From: Flavobacteriales bacterium | GTDB lineage: Bacteria; Bacteroidota; Bacteroidia; Flavobacteriales; PHOS-HE28 | Direction: 5' to 3' | Assembly (NCBI GenBank): GCA_008016945.1 | Contig: SSGN01000037.1 | Span: 1-15,646 of the forward strand | Length of the DNA stretch: 15,646 nucleotides | Part shown: positions 7,464 through 13,596 of the stretch, in pieces | Layout of the letters: each line of letters starts with the position of its first letter | Numbering within the stretch: position 1 is the first letter of the stretch | Notes under the pieces: model-generated | Database searches by the model: none | Told to the model about the DNA's origin: nothing | Seen by the model: the letters and a program-made list of their open reading frames with translations, nothing else | Translations under genes and position numbers: made by a program

Positions 7464-8258
7464 CTACCGCAGGTCGGATGGTATCAAGCACACCGGGATG
7501 GGCTCCATCTTGTGGCGGTTCGCCGCCCTGCGTCGGTCGAAGATCCCCAGCACCTTCCGCTGCCGCTCACTGAGGGCCAAGGTGTTCGTATCCACGCCAC
7601 GATCGCGCAGGTCCATCGCCCATTCCAGCTCGGGGTAGCTGGCGCCGATCTGGTCCTCGTCCGTGCGGCTGTCGCCGAAGAGGCCATCGGTGGGTGCGGC
7701 CTGCATGATGCTGTCCACGATGCCCAGTTCCTTCGCCAACGCGTACACCTCGGTCTTGGTGAGGTCTGCGATCGGAGAGAGGTCCACGCCGCCATCGCCG
7801 TACTTGGTGAAGAAGCCCACGCCGAAGTCCTCGATCTTGTTGCCGGTGCCCGCCACCAGGTAGCCATGCACCCCGGCCAGGTAGTACAGGGTGGTCATGC
7901 GTAGGCGGGCACGTGTGTTGGCGAGCGCGAGCTGGTGCAGGCTGTCGTTGGCACTGTCGGGTAGGGCGCGTTCCAACGTATCGAAGGTGGGGGTGAGGTC
8001 CACGCGTTCGAGGGATACGTTGCCGTGGTGTTGCTGGAGCCTGGCCACGTGTTCCAGTGCTCGGGTCACGTGGCTCACTACCTGGTGGATGGGCATCTCC
8101 ACGCACAGGGTGGGCAGGCCCGTTCGCGCACACAATGCGCTGGTCACCGCGCTGTCAATGCCACCGCTCACGCCCACCACGAAGCCGCGCTGGCGGTTGG
8201 TGGTGCAATAGTCCTTCAGCCAGGTGGTGATGTGGTCGATGACCTTCGTGGTATTCAT
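7464..8258 (-). CDS. nadE: ammonia-dependent NAD+ synthetase
   Basis: A 264-residue enzyme that amidates nicotinic acid adenine dinucleotide to NAD+ using ATP and ammonia, the last step of NAD synthesis. The N-type ATP pyrophosphatase P-loop SGGIDS is at 31-36 (VVGVSGGIDSAV). Downstream are the substrate-binding segments LVAGTGNKIEDFGVGFFTKYGDGG and DLSPIADLTKTEVYALA, and PTDGLFGD near the C-terminus. The length fits the short NH3-dependent form without an N-terminal nitrilase (glutaminase) domain. Only the ATG at 8258 fits. It is six bases downstream of the U-tract of a strong terminator for the PorT-like gene, and no promoter box is seen, so its expression may depend on read-through. NadE next to gldB/gldC is a recurring Flavobacteriia arrangement. 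Confidence 0.96.
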   Translation of the reverse strand: MNTTKVIDHITTWLKDYCTTNRQRGFVVGVSGGIDSAVTSALCARTGLPTLCVEMPIHQVVSHVTRALEHVARLQQHHGNVSLERVDLTPTFDTLERALPDSANDSLHQLALANTRARLRMTTLYYLAGVHGYLVAGTGNKIEDFGVGFFTKYGDGGVDLSPIADLTKTEVYALAKELGIVDSIMQAAPTDGLFGDSRTDEDQIGASYPELEWAMDLRDRGVDTNTLALSERQRKVLGIFDRRRAANRHKMEPIPVCLIPSDLR

Positions 8259-8263
8259 TGGTA

Positions 8264-8305
8264 CAAAAGAAACGAACCCCGTTCATCGGTGATGAACGGG
8301 GTTCG
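8264..8305 (-). terminator. intrinsic terminator of the PorT-like gene
   Basis: On the minus strand, a perfect 15-bp stem (8305-8291 with 8287-8273) and a 3-base loop are followed by TTTCTTTTG (8272-8264). It starts 18 bases after the PorT-like stop codon and ends 6 bases before the nadE ATG. Confidence 0.88.
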
Positions 8306-8322
8306 GTCGTGTGGGTCCGTGA

Positions 8323-9042
8323 TCAGAAGAAGATGGCCAGGTTCAACTCCAGGTAGTTGTGCAGGGCCTTCGCCTTCTTGTCGCCCACATCCACCTTGCG
8401 CAGGGCATTGGTGAACCCGTTGTTGTACGTGATCCCGGCCTGCAGGGTGGTGCTGCCCGAGAAGTTGTATTCCATGCCGGCACCTACGATGAGCGAGGCG
8501 CGGAACGGCTGGATGGAATTCTGGAAATCCTCGTCCTCCAGTTCCTCGAACCGGATCACGTAGTTGCCGGTGGCGTCGAACACCGGGCTGTCCATATCGG
8601 CCTTCGCCCGGATGTTGTAGCTAGCGCCGAACCCGAGCTGTCCGTAGTACCGCATGTACCCGATCTCGTTGGTCATGAGCTTGAAGGTGAGGGGCAGCTC
8701 GATATGGCTCGTGCGGAAGTCGGTGGCCAGGTCCTTCTTCAGTACGGGACCGTTGATGGCATCCTTGTACTCCACGCTGCGCAGGTATTTCCCGCCCAGG
8801 TTGTTGAGGAACAGCCCGGTGCCGAAGCGGTAGTTCCCCGAGGCGCCGATGGGGAATTCGGTGATCAGGCCGAAGGTGTAGCCCACGGAACTGCCGTTGT
8901 TCTTCAGCCCCTTGGTGTCGGCTTTCAGCCACGACATGTTGGGTGCCAGCTTGATGCCGAAACGTACGCTGGCATCATCTTGTGCGTTCATGGCTGGCGC
9001 GGCCAGGAGGGCGGCAGCCAGGATCGGAATGACCTTCTTCAT
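8323..9042 (-). CDS. PorT-family outer-membrane beta-barrel protein
   Basis: A 239-residue protein. A signal peptide, MKKVIPILAAALLAAPAMNA, has a probable cleavage site before QDD. It is followed by repeated amphipathic beta strands (VRFGIKLAPNMSWLK, GYTFGLITEFPI, YRFGTGLFLNNLGG, HIELPLTFKL, YYGQLGFGASYNIR, LIVGAGMEYNFSG, TTLQAGITYNNGF). The last residue is Phe, the usual outer-membrane insertion signal. The pattern matches the OMP_b-brl_2/PorT-like family. In Bacteroidota, PorT itself is needed for type IX secretion, but this broad family has many members and I do not claim that role. The gene is expressed alone: a TACCTTTG box lies upstream at 9077-9070 and a strong terminator follows. Confidence 0.82.
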   Translation of the reverse strand: MKKVIPILAAALLAAPAMNAQDDASVRFGIKLAPNMSWLKADTKGLKNNGSSVGYTFGLITEFPIGASGNYRFGTGLFLNNLGGKYLRSVEYKDAINGPVLKKDLATDFRTSHIELPLTFKLMTNEIGYMRYYGQLGFGASYNIRAKADMDSPVFDATGNYVIRFEELEDEDFQNSIQPFRASLIVGAGMEYNFSGSTTLQAGITYNNGFTNALRKVDVGDKKAKALHNYLELNLAIFF

Positions 9043-9049
9043 AGGTTTG
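9042..9049 (+). promoter_or_regulatory. -7 promoter box of gldB
   Basis: TAGGTTTG matches TAnnTTTG and lies about 30 bases before the gldB GTG start. It overlaps the start codon of the divergent PorT-like gene. Confidence 0.45.
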
Positions 9050-9069
9050 TCGCTCTTTTACGAACGCTC

Positions 9070-9077
9070 AAAGGTAT
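9070..9077 (-). promoter_or_regulatory. -7 promoter box of the PorT-like gene
   Basis: TACCTTTG on the minus strand, 27 bases before the ATG at 9042. It faces the gldB box at 9042-9049, so the two predicted transcripts overlap at their 5' ends. Confidence 0.55.
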
Positions 9078-9079
9078 AC

Positions 9080-10099
9080 GTGTTGAACCGTTGCAGTACA
9101 TGGGTCGCGCTTGGTGCGCTGGCCATCCTTGGGACGGCTTGTGGTGGCGAACGTCACTCCGGGCCATCGATGGACGATGTGCCGCTGTCCGTGGATATCG
9201 GCCGCTTGGATCGGATGATGTTCCGCACGGGCGACAGCGCGCGTACCAAGAGCCTGGAGGCCCACGCCACCTTCGGGGAGTTCTACCGTATCTATATCGA
9301 GGATATCCTGCAAGGTGTGCCGCTCGACGATCCGCGACTACCCATGGTGTTGACCCGGTTCACCACCGACCCGGATTGGGCCAGTGTGCAGGTGGCGGTG
9401 GATAGCGTGCTTGGCGACATGGAGCCTCAACGGTCGGAGTTCGTGAAGGCCTTCAAACGCCTGTTGGTCCTTTTCCCGGATAGCCTTACCCCGCGCCTGG
9501 TGGCCTTCAACTCGGGTTTCAACTACGGTATTTTCCCCACGGATAGTGTGTTGGGCATCGGTGTGGAATGGTTCATCGGCAAGGACCATCCCGTGGTCGG
9601 CTACCTCGCACCGGAGACCTTCCCGCAGTATGTGAAGGATCGTATGCGGCCCGAGCTGTTGGTGCCCAGTGCCGTGAAGGGCTGGTTGCTCGTGCACTAT
9701 ACCCGCGATATCCGGGGCGAGGATCTGTTGACCAATCTGGTGGAGACCGGCAAGGTGATGGCCCTGCTCGACCAGCTCCTGCCCGATACCGACCCGGCCT
9801 TGAAGTTCGCCTTCACCAAGGAGCATTTGGCCTGGTGCGAGGCCAACGAGTACGCCATCTGGAAGGACCTCGTGTCCAAGGACCAGCTCTACAGCAAGCG
9901 GCTCGAGGATATCGGCCGGTGGATGAACGACGGCCCTTTCACCAATGGTCTGCCCCGCGAAAGCCCCGGCCACCTCGGCGAGTGGATCGGCCACCGTATG
10001 GTGACGGCCTACCTCAAAGCCCATCCGAAGACCACTTTCGAGCAACTCTTCGCCCTCGACGACCCGCGTGTGGTGTTGAAGGAATACAAACCGCGGTGA
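9080..10099 (+). CDS. gldB: gliding motility lipoprotein GldB
   Basis: A 339-residue lipoprotein. The signal VLNRCSTWVALGALAILGTAC has a lipobox ending LGTAC, with the lipidated Cys at residue 21. The mature part matches GldB: VDIGRLDRMMF early, then FNSGFNYGIFPTDSVLGIGVEWFIG, FPQYVKDRMRPELLVPSAVKGWLL and a C-terminal GEWIGHRMVTAYLKAHP. GldB is a membrane lipoprotein needed for Bacteroidota gliding and type IX secretion. I chose GTG 9080 because it gives a normal-length lipoprotein signal. TTG 9083 is nearly as good, and ATG 9029 would give an overlong signal that overlaps the divergent gene. gldC follows about 120 bases on, the usual partner order. Confidence 0.9.
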   Translation: MLNRCSTWVALGALAILGTACGGERHSGPSMDDVPLSVDIGRLDRMMFRTGDSARTKSLEAHATFGEFYRIYIEDILQGVPLDDPRLPMVLTRFTTDPDWASVQVAVDSVLGDMEPQRSEFVKAFKRLLVLFPDSLTPRLVAFNSGFNYGIFPTDSVLGIGVEWFIGKDHPVVGYLAPETFPQYVKDRMRPELLVPSAVKGWLLVHYTRDIRGEDLLTNLVETGKVMALLDQLLPDTDPALKFAFTKEHLAWCEANEYAIWKDLVSKDQLYSKRLEDIGRWMNDGPFTNGLPRESPGHLGEWIGHRMVTAYLKAHPKTTFEQLFALDDPRVVLKEYKPR

Positions 10100-10105
10100 A
10101 ATGGT

Positions 10106-10193
10106 GGGTTGAATAGGATCGTCCTTCGAACCTCCGTACCCGCGACCCAATGGGCGTCTCTACGGTCCTGCCGCCAATGATCCTATTCGACCC
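10106..10193 (+). repeat. inverted repeat between gldB and gldC
   Basis: Left arm 10106-10120 (GGGTTGAATAGGATC) pairs with right arm 10179-10193 (GATCCTATTCGACCC) over 15 bp with one G-U, enclosing 58 bases. It starts 7 bases after the gldB stop codon. There is no T-run. It may attenuate gldC or protect the gldB message end. Confidence 0.6.
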
Positions 10194-10219
10194 ATTGCCA
10201 ACTGCCCACTACGAATCCC

Positions 10220-10549
10220 ATGAAAACCTCCGATATCCGCCTGTCCGTTCACCTCGACGAGAACCACGTGCCCGAGCGTATCGATTGGGCCGCCGAGGAT
10301 AATGGAGAACAAAGCTCAAGCAAGGCCGTTCTGCTTTCCCTGTGGGATGAGAAGGAGAAGAACACCTTGCGGATCGATCTCTGGACCAAGGACATGACCG
10401 TGGAGGAGATGAAGGCCTTCTTCCACCAGAACATCCTCACCATGGCCGACACGTTCGAGCGTGCCACCGGCGAAGGCAAGATGGCGGCGCAGATGCGCGA
10501 TTTCGGGGCGTACTTCGCGGAGCACATGCTGCCGGAGCTGAAGAAGTAG
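10220..10549 (+). CDS. gldC: gliding motility protein GldC
   Basis: A 109-residue soluble protein, close to the family's usual length. It matches GldC along its whole length: SDIRLSVHLDENHVPERIDW at the N-terminus, LLSLWDEKEKNTLRIDLWTKDMTVEEMK in the middle, and FFHQNILTMADTFERATGEGKMAAQMRDF near the end. In Flavobacterium, gldC lies next to gldB and its loss slows rather than abolishes gliding. The molecular role is not known. No own promoter box is seen, so it is probably read through from gldB despite the inverted repeat in between. It converges on engB. Confidence 0.93.
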   Translation: MKTSDIRLSVHLDENHVPERIDWAAEDNGEQSSSKAVLLSLWDEKEKNTLRIDLWTKDMTVEEMKAFFHQNILTMADTFERATGEGKMAAQMRDFGAYFAEHMLPELKK

Positions 10550-10551
10550 TT

Positions 10552-10618
10552 GCAGTTGGCGGTCGGCTCCTTGATGGTCACCCGGCCGGGGCTTTGCATA
10601 CCGTCCACTGCGAACTGC
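10552..10618. terminator. possible bidirectional terminator between gldC and engB
   Basis: Imperfect outer arms GCAGTTGGCGGTCGG (10552-10566) and CCGTCCACTGCGAACTGC (10601-10618) pair with a small bulge. They enclose the palindrome CCCGGCCGGG (10581-10590). The dyad fills the gap between two convergent stop codons. No T-run is present. Confidence 0.4.
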
Positions 10619-10620
10619 GC

Positions 10621-11241
10621 CTACTCCCCCCATCCGACATTCACCTCTTCGATGAAGCCCAGCAGTTCATCGCGCCCTTTCGATGTTTCCGAGCTGGTGA
10701 GGAACATCGTGGGCAGGGTTTCCCAACTCTCCTTCAGCTTGCGTTTGAACCGGGCCACGTTGCTATCCACCTTCGGGCCGGGGAGTTTGTCGCTCTTGGT
10801 GAAGACGATCGTGAAGGGGATGCCGTTCTCGCCCAGCCATTGCACCATGTCGAGGTCGTTGCGCTGCGGTTCAAGGCGCGAATCCACCAGCAGGAACACG
10901 CATTGAAGGTTCTCACGCTCCTTCAGGAACGTCTGGATCATCTTCTCCCACACCGCGCGCTCGGTCTTACTCGCTTTCGCGAAGCCGTAGCCCGGCAGGT
11001 CGGCCAGCATCCATGGTTTCTTGCTGGTCAACGTGCCTTCCACACGGAAGTGCTCCACGTTGCGGGTCTTGCCCGGGGTGCTGCTCACGCGCGCCAGCTT
11101 CTTGATGTGGCACAGCATGTTGATCAGCGAGCTCTTGCCTACGTTGCTACGGCCGATGAAGGCATACTCCGGCAGGGTGGGCTTGGGCCAGTCCTTCGCG
11201 CTTCGGCCGCTGGTGAGGTGTTCGGCGAGGAGGGATCTCAT
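10621..11241 (-). CDS. engB: ribosome biogenesis GTP-binding protein EngB (YihA/YsxC)
   Basis: A 206-residue Era-like GTPase of normal family length. It has G1 GRSNVGKSS, the switch region STPGKTRNVEHF, G3 DLPGYGFA, G4 TKSD and a C-terminal basic helix followed by LTSSETSKG (G5-like). EngB acts in late assembly of the 50S ribosomal subunit in the cytoplasm. The ATG at 11241 opens MRSLLAEHLTSG and runs into PTLPEYAFIGRSNVGKS, as in homologues. It lies downstream of the hydrolase gene on the same strand, 70 bases away across a short tandem-repeat block. engB followed by this hydrolase near mraZ is common in Flavobacteriia. Confidence 0.96.
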   Translation of the reverse strand: MRSLLAEHLTSGRSAKDWPKPTLPEYAFIGRSNVGKSSLINMLCHIKKLARVSSTPGKTRNVEHFRVEGTLTSKKPWMLADLPGYGFAKASKTERAVWEKMIQTFLKERENLQCVFLLVDSRLEPQRNDLDMVQWLGENGIPFTIVFTKSDKLPGPKVDSNVARFKRKLKESWETLPTMFLTSSETSKGRDELLGFIEEVNVGWGE

Positions 11242-11258
11242 GGAGGTGTTATGACCGG

Positions 11259-11329
11259 ACGCTGGATGCTGAAGTGTACCGAAGCCTACTTCTGCATTCA
11301 GCGTTCCACCTTTAACGTTCCACCTTCAG
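11259..11329. repeat. tandem 14-bp repeat and hairpin between the hydrolase gene and engB
   Basis: CGTTCCACCTTTAA (11302-11315) and CGTTCCACCTTCAG (11316-11329) are tandem 14-bp units. ACGCTGGATGCTGAAG (11259-11274) pairs with 11289-11304 at 14 of 16 positions, giving a hairpin with a 14-base loop. The hydrolase stop codon lies inside the first tandem unit. Confidence 0.75.
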
Positions 11330-12088
11330 CGTTTTCTCCAGCCACTTGTCCACCACGGCATTGAACGCGTCCGGGTGTTCCATCATGGCGGCGTGCCCGC
11401 AGTTGTCGATCCAGTACAATTCGCTCTGGGGGATCAGCGTGTGGAACTCCTCGGCCACATGCGGCGGGGTGATGGTGTCCTGCCTGCCCCAGATCAGGCA
11501 CACGGGCATCTTCAGGTTGGGAAGGTCCTTGGCCATGTTGTGGCGGATCGCGCTCTTGGCGAGGGAGAGGATGCGGATCAGCTTGGCCTTGTCGTTCACC
11601 GTCACGTAGCACTCCTCCACCAGTTCGTCGGTCACGTGCTTGGGGTCGTGGAAGGTGAGGGCGATCCGTTGGCGCAGGAATTCCTTGTCCTCCCGGCGCG
11701 GGAAGCCGCCACCGAAAGCGTTCTCGTACAGGCCGCTGCTGCCGGTGAGGATCAGTGTGCGCACTTTCGAGGCCCATTTGGTGCAGTACACCAGGGCCAC
11801 GTGGCCACCCAGTGAATTGCCCAGTAGATTCACCTGTTCCGCGCCGATGTGCCGGATGAAACGATCAAGGAAGTCAGCCAAGGCCGGCACGTTGGTGTTC
11901 AGCATCGGCAGGCTGTACAAGGGCAATATGGGCATCAGTACCCGGTACTTGCCACCGAAATGCGCGATCGGTCCTTCGAAATTGCTCAGGGCACCGAACA
12001 AGCCGTGCAGGAAGATCAACGGCGGGCCATCGCCCACGTCGATGTAGGTGAACTCGCATTCACGCTTCAGATGCTCTTCGTTCGCCAT
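11312..12088 (-). CDS. alpha/beta-fold hydrolase
   Basis: A 258-residue hydrolase with the complete catalytic triad: Ser92 in the nucleophile elbow GNSLGGH, Asp204 in GRQDTITPP and His232 in NCGHAAMMEHP. The oxyanion region is LHGLFG (27-32). A cap helix region lies around 120-185. The fold resembles serine esterase and MhpC-like hydrolases. The substrate is unknown. I chose the ATG at 12088 (MANEEHLKRE) because a TACCTTTG promoter box lies 10 bases upstream; longer starts would run through it. The last six residues, TLKVER, are encoded by the 14-bp tandem repeat that follows the gene, so the natural C-terminus may have been rewritten. Adjacent to engB and upstream of mraZ, as is usual in relatives. 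Confidence 0.9.
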   Translation of the reverse strand: MANEEHLKRECEFTYIDVGDGPPLIFLHGLFGALSNFEGPIAHFGGKYRVLMPILPLYSLPMLNTNVPALADFLDRFIRHIGAEQVNLLGNSLGGHVALVYCTKWASKVRTLILTGSSGLYENAFGGGFPRREDKEFLRQRIALTFHDPKHVTDELVEECYVTVNDKAKLIRILSLAKSAIRHNMAKDLPNLKMPVCLIWGRQDTITPPHVAEEFHTLIPQSELYWIDNCGHAAMMEHPDAFNAVVDKWLEKTLKVER

Positions 12089-12098
12089 GGTGTCCGTC

Positions 12099-12106
12099 CA
12101 AAGGTA
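12099..12106 (-). promoter_or_regulatory. -7 promoter box of the hydrolase-engB unit
   Basis: TACCTTTG on the minus strand matches TAnnTTTG exactly and ends 10 bases before the hydrolase ATG, implying a leader of only a few bases. Confidence 0.6.
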
Positions 12107-12435
12107 GAAGGATGGGTGGAACATGGAGCGGCCGGAGCGATGATGGCCATGCGTTGGATGCGGCAGACCGCGTTGTTGCTCCTCCTGGTGCGGAAGGACG
12201 CGGCGAGCTGAGCTTCCGGTGAATGCTCCATGATCACCAGCGGATCGATCGTTGGCCGATCGCCGCTTCCGTTCCCGCGACCTTTCGATACGTGCAGTGT
12301 GTACTTGGATGTAGCCGCGTTCGTGCGGGGCGCTCCATACAGGTATCGACCGGGCCGCTGTGGAAGGGGGTACGTATGAAGCCGATGCCTTTGGTATGTC
12401 TGGCCAATTCGCATTATGGTGTAGGCTAAAGAGTA

Positions 12436-12617
12436 CCTCGAAGAACCTCGTTCCGGCGGCGTTCATGAGCAAGAAGCACAGCGGTCATCGCTTGCTCTCT
12501 TTCGCCCATACTTTGTTGCTCCTCAGTCGGATACTTCGATCCAGTATCCTCTTCTTCGGAGCGCCTCGTCTGGACGAATGATAGCGGTGCGCGCCATCCG
12601 TTCGAGGTTCTTCGAGG
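12436..12617. repeat. 182-bp segment bounded by a perfect 15-bp inverted repeat
   Basis: CCTCGAAGAACCTCG (12436-12450) is the exact reverse complement of 12603-12617. The enclosed 152 bases hold a short hairpin at 12529-12549. No target-site duplication is visible at the outer edges and no coding sequence is seen inside. Confidence 0.7.
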
Positions 12618-12623
12618 CACCCT

Positions 12624-12647
12624 AAAGACCGCATGGATCGGTTTTTT
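12624..12647 (+). terminator. hairpin with T-run, possible plus-strand terminator
   Basis: AAAGACCG (12624-12631) pairs with CGGTTTTT (12639-12646) over 8 bp with one G-U and a 7-base loop, ending in six Ts. No gene precedes it on the plus strand, so if real it would end an unannotated RNA. Confidence 0.35.
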
Positions 12648-13065
12648 CCTTGGTGTGGATCGGGACTTGGCCCTGAGAACGGACCATGGGTGTAGATGCC
12701 CGACGAGGAAGGACTGTTCGATGCCGGGCCAGGGGGTGTCAAGGAGGTTCGATCCGGGGTGGGGGCCACTTTTTACAGCCACCGTATGCTTTCCCACTTC
12801 CAACCACTTGGGCTGCCAATGGCGTTCCACACAATGCCGTGTTCGCATCTAATTCATTGATATTCAGATAGCTGCCAGGTTGATCGGTGATCTTTCGAAA
12901 GGGTCTATAAGGGTTTTGGTCCGATCGTGGAATGCGTAATGGTTGTTGATAAGCTCCCACATCCACCCACCGCCTAAAATGCCTGTTTTATAGGCCAGTT
13001 GCGGTTGTTCCACAACTTTTGCACACCTTCGCCGTTCAAGAATTATCAACAACAAGGCGAAATAG

Positions 13066-13090
13066 GGGGTGATCGTGGGTAAAAGTGGGC
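13066..13090 (+). promoter_or_regulatory. MraZ operator: three TGGGN-type repeats
   Basis: GGGGT (13066-13070), TGGGT (13076-13080) and TGGGC (13086-13090) are separated by exactly five bases each. This is the arrangement of the E. coli MraZ binding site (TGGGN repeats with 5-nt spacers), with one mismatch in the first repeat. The array lies 10 bases upstream of the -7 box, over the expected -33 region, which fits autorepression by MraZ. Confidence 0.78.
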
Positions 13091-13099
13091 GCTTCGGCC

Positions 13100-13107
13100 T
13101 ACTTTCG
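13100..13107 (+). promoter_or_regulatory. -7 promoter box of the dcw operon
   Basis: TACTTTCG matches TAnnTTCG and lies 24 bases before the mraZ ATG, just downstream of the MraZ operator. Confidence 0.6.
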
Positions 13108-13131
13108 CGACCATTCCTGCGAGCATGCATC

Positions 13132-13596
13132 ATGCTGAACCTGTTAGGGGAATACCCAAGCACCTTGGACGCCAAGAGCCGTGCGCTCCTGCCCGCCGCG
13201 CTGAAGAAGCAGCTCGGTGGTGCGGAGTCGAAGGGTTTCGTGGTGAACAGGGATGTGTTCAGCGAGTGCCTCGTGCTGTATCCGATGGACGAGTGGGAGA
13301 GGACCAGCGCCGATGTGCGCCGGCTCAACCGCTTCGATCCGGACAACGTGGAGTTCATCCGGCGCTTCCTCAACGGGGCCACGCCGGTGGAGCTCGACGC
13401 CAACGGACGGCTGCTCCTGCCCAAAACGCTGATGGCCTACGCCCACCTGGGCAAGGACATCGTGTTCACGGGCATGGGCGACCGCATCGAGATCTGGAGC
13501 GAGGAACACCACAAGCGCGCGCTCGGCGGGAACGTGGACTTCAAGTCACTGGCCGCGAAAGTGATGGCGGACAAGCCTAATGCCAATGGCGCATGA
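13132..13596 (+). CDS. mraZ: transcriptional regulator MraZ
   Basis: A 154-residue protein with two AbrB-like halves. The first begins LLGEYPSTLDAKSRALLPAALKKQL; the second is marked by PVELDANGRLLLPKTLMAYAHL near residues 84-105. The D-x-x-x-R-x-x-L-P signature (DAKSRALLP, DANGRLLLP) is present in both. MraZ forms a ring and binds short G-rich repeats upstream of its own gene, repressing the division and cell-wall cluster in E. coli. I chose the ATG at 13132 by homology of MLNLLGEY; ATG 13125 is out of frame. The matching operator lies at 13066-13090. Its 3' end overlaps rsmH by 17 bases. Confidence 0.95.
   Translation: MLNLLGEYPSTLDAKSRALLPAALKKQLGGAESKGFVVNRDVFSECLVLYPMDEWERTSADVRRLNRFDPDNVEFIRRFLNGATPVELDANGRLLLPKTLMAYAHLGKDIVFTGMGDRIEIWSEEHHKRALGGNVDFKSLAAKVMADKPNANGA

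Larger units (their letters stand above)
12089..13065. other. gene-poor interval of about 1 kb upstream of mraZ
   Basis: No reading frame here resembles a known family or shows a domain pattern. What can be seen: a hairpin at 12239-12267 (AGCGG, then CGATCG with the loop TTGGC); a 15-bp perfect inverted repeat at 12436-12450 and 12603-12617; a small hairpin GGATACT/AGTATCC at 12529-12549; a hairpin running into six Ts at 12624-12647; and an AT-richer patch from about 12850 to 13060 with two TTATCAACA sites in opposite orientation. The rest holds nothing I can name. Confidence 0.6.

Noticed and set aside
12740..12765. tRNA T-arm-like GGTTCGATCC near 12748
   Set aside because: The flanking bases do not pair to form a T stem, and no acceptor, D or anticodon arm can be found. 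A similar GTTCGAT near 12717 suggests chance.
12067..13424. Several short open frames in the gap before mraZ
   Set aside because: None resembles a family, none has a promoter box at a sensible distance, and they overlap one another on both strands.
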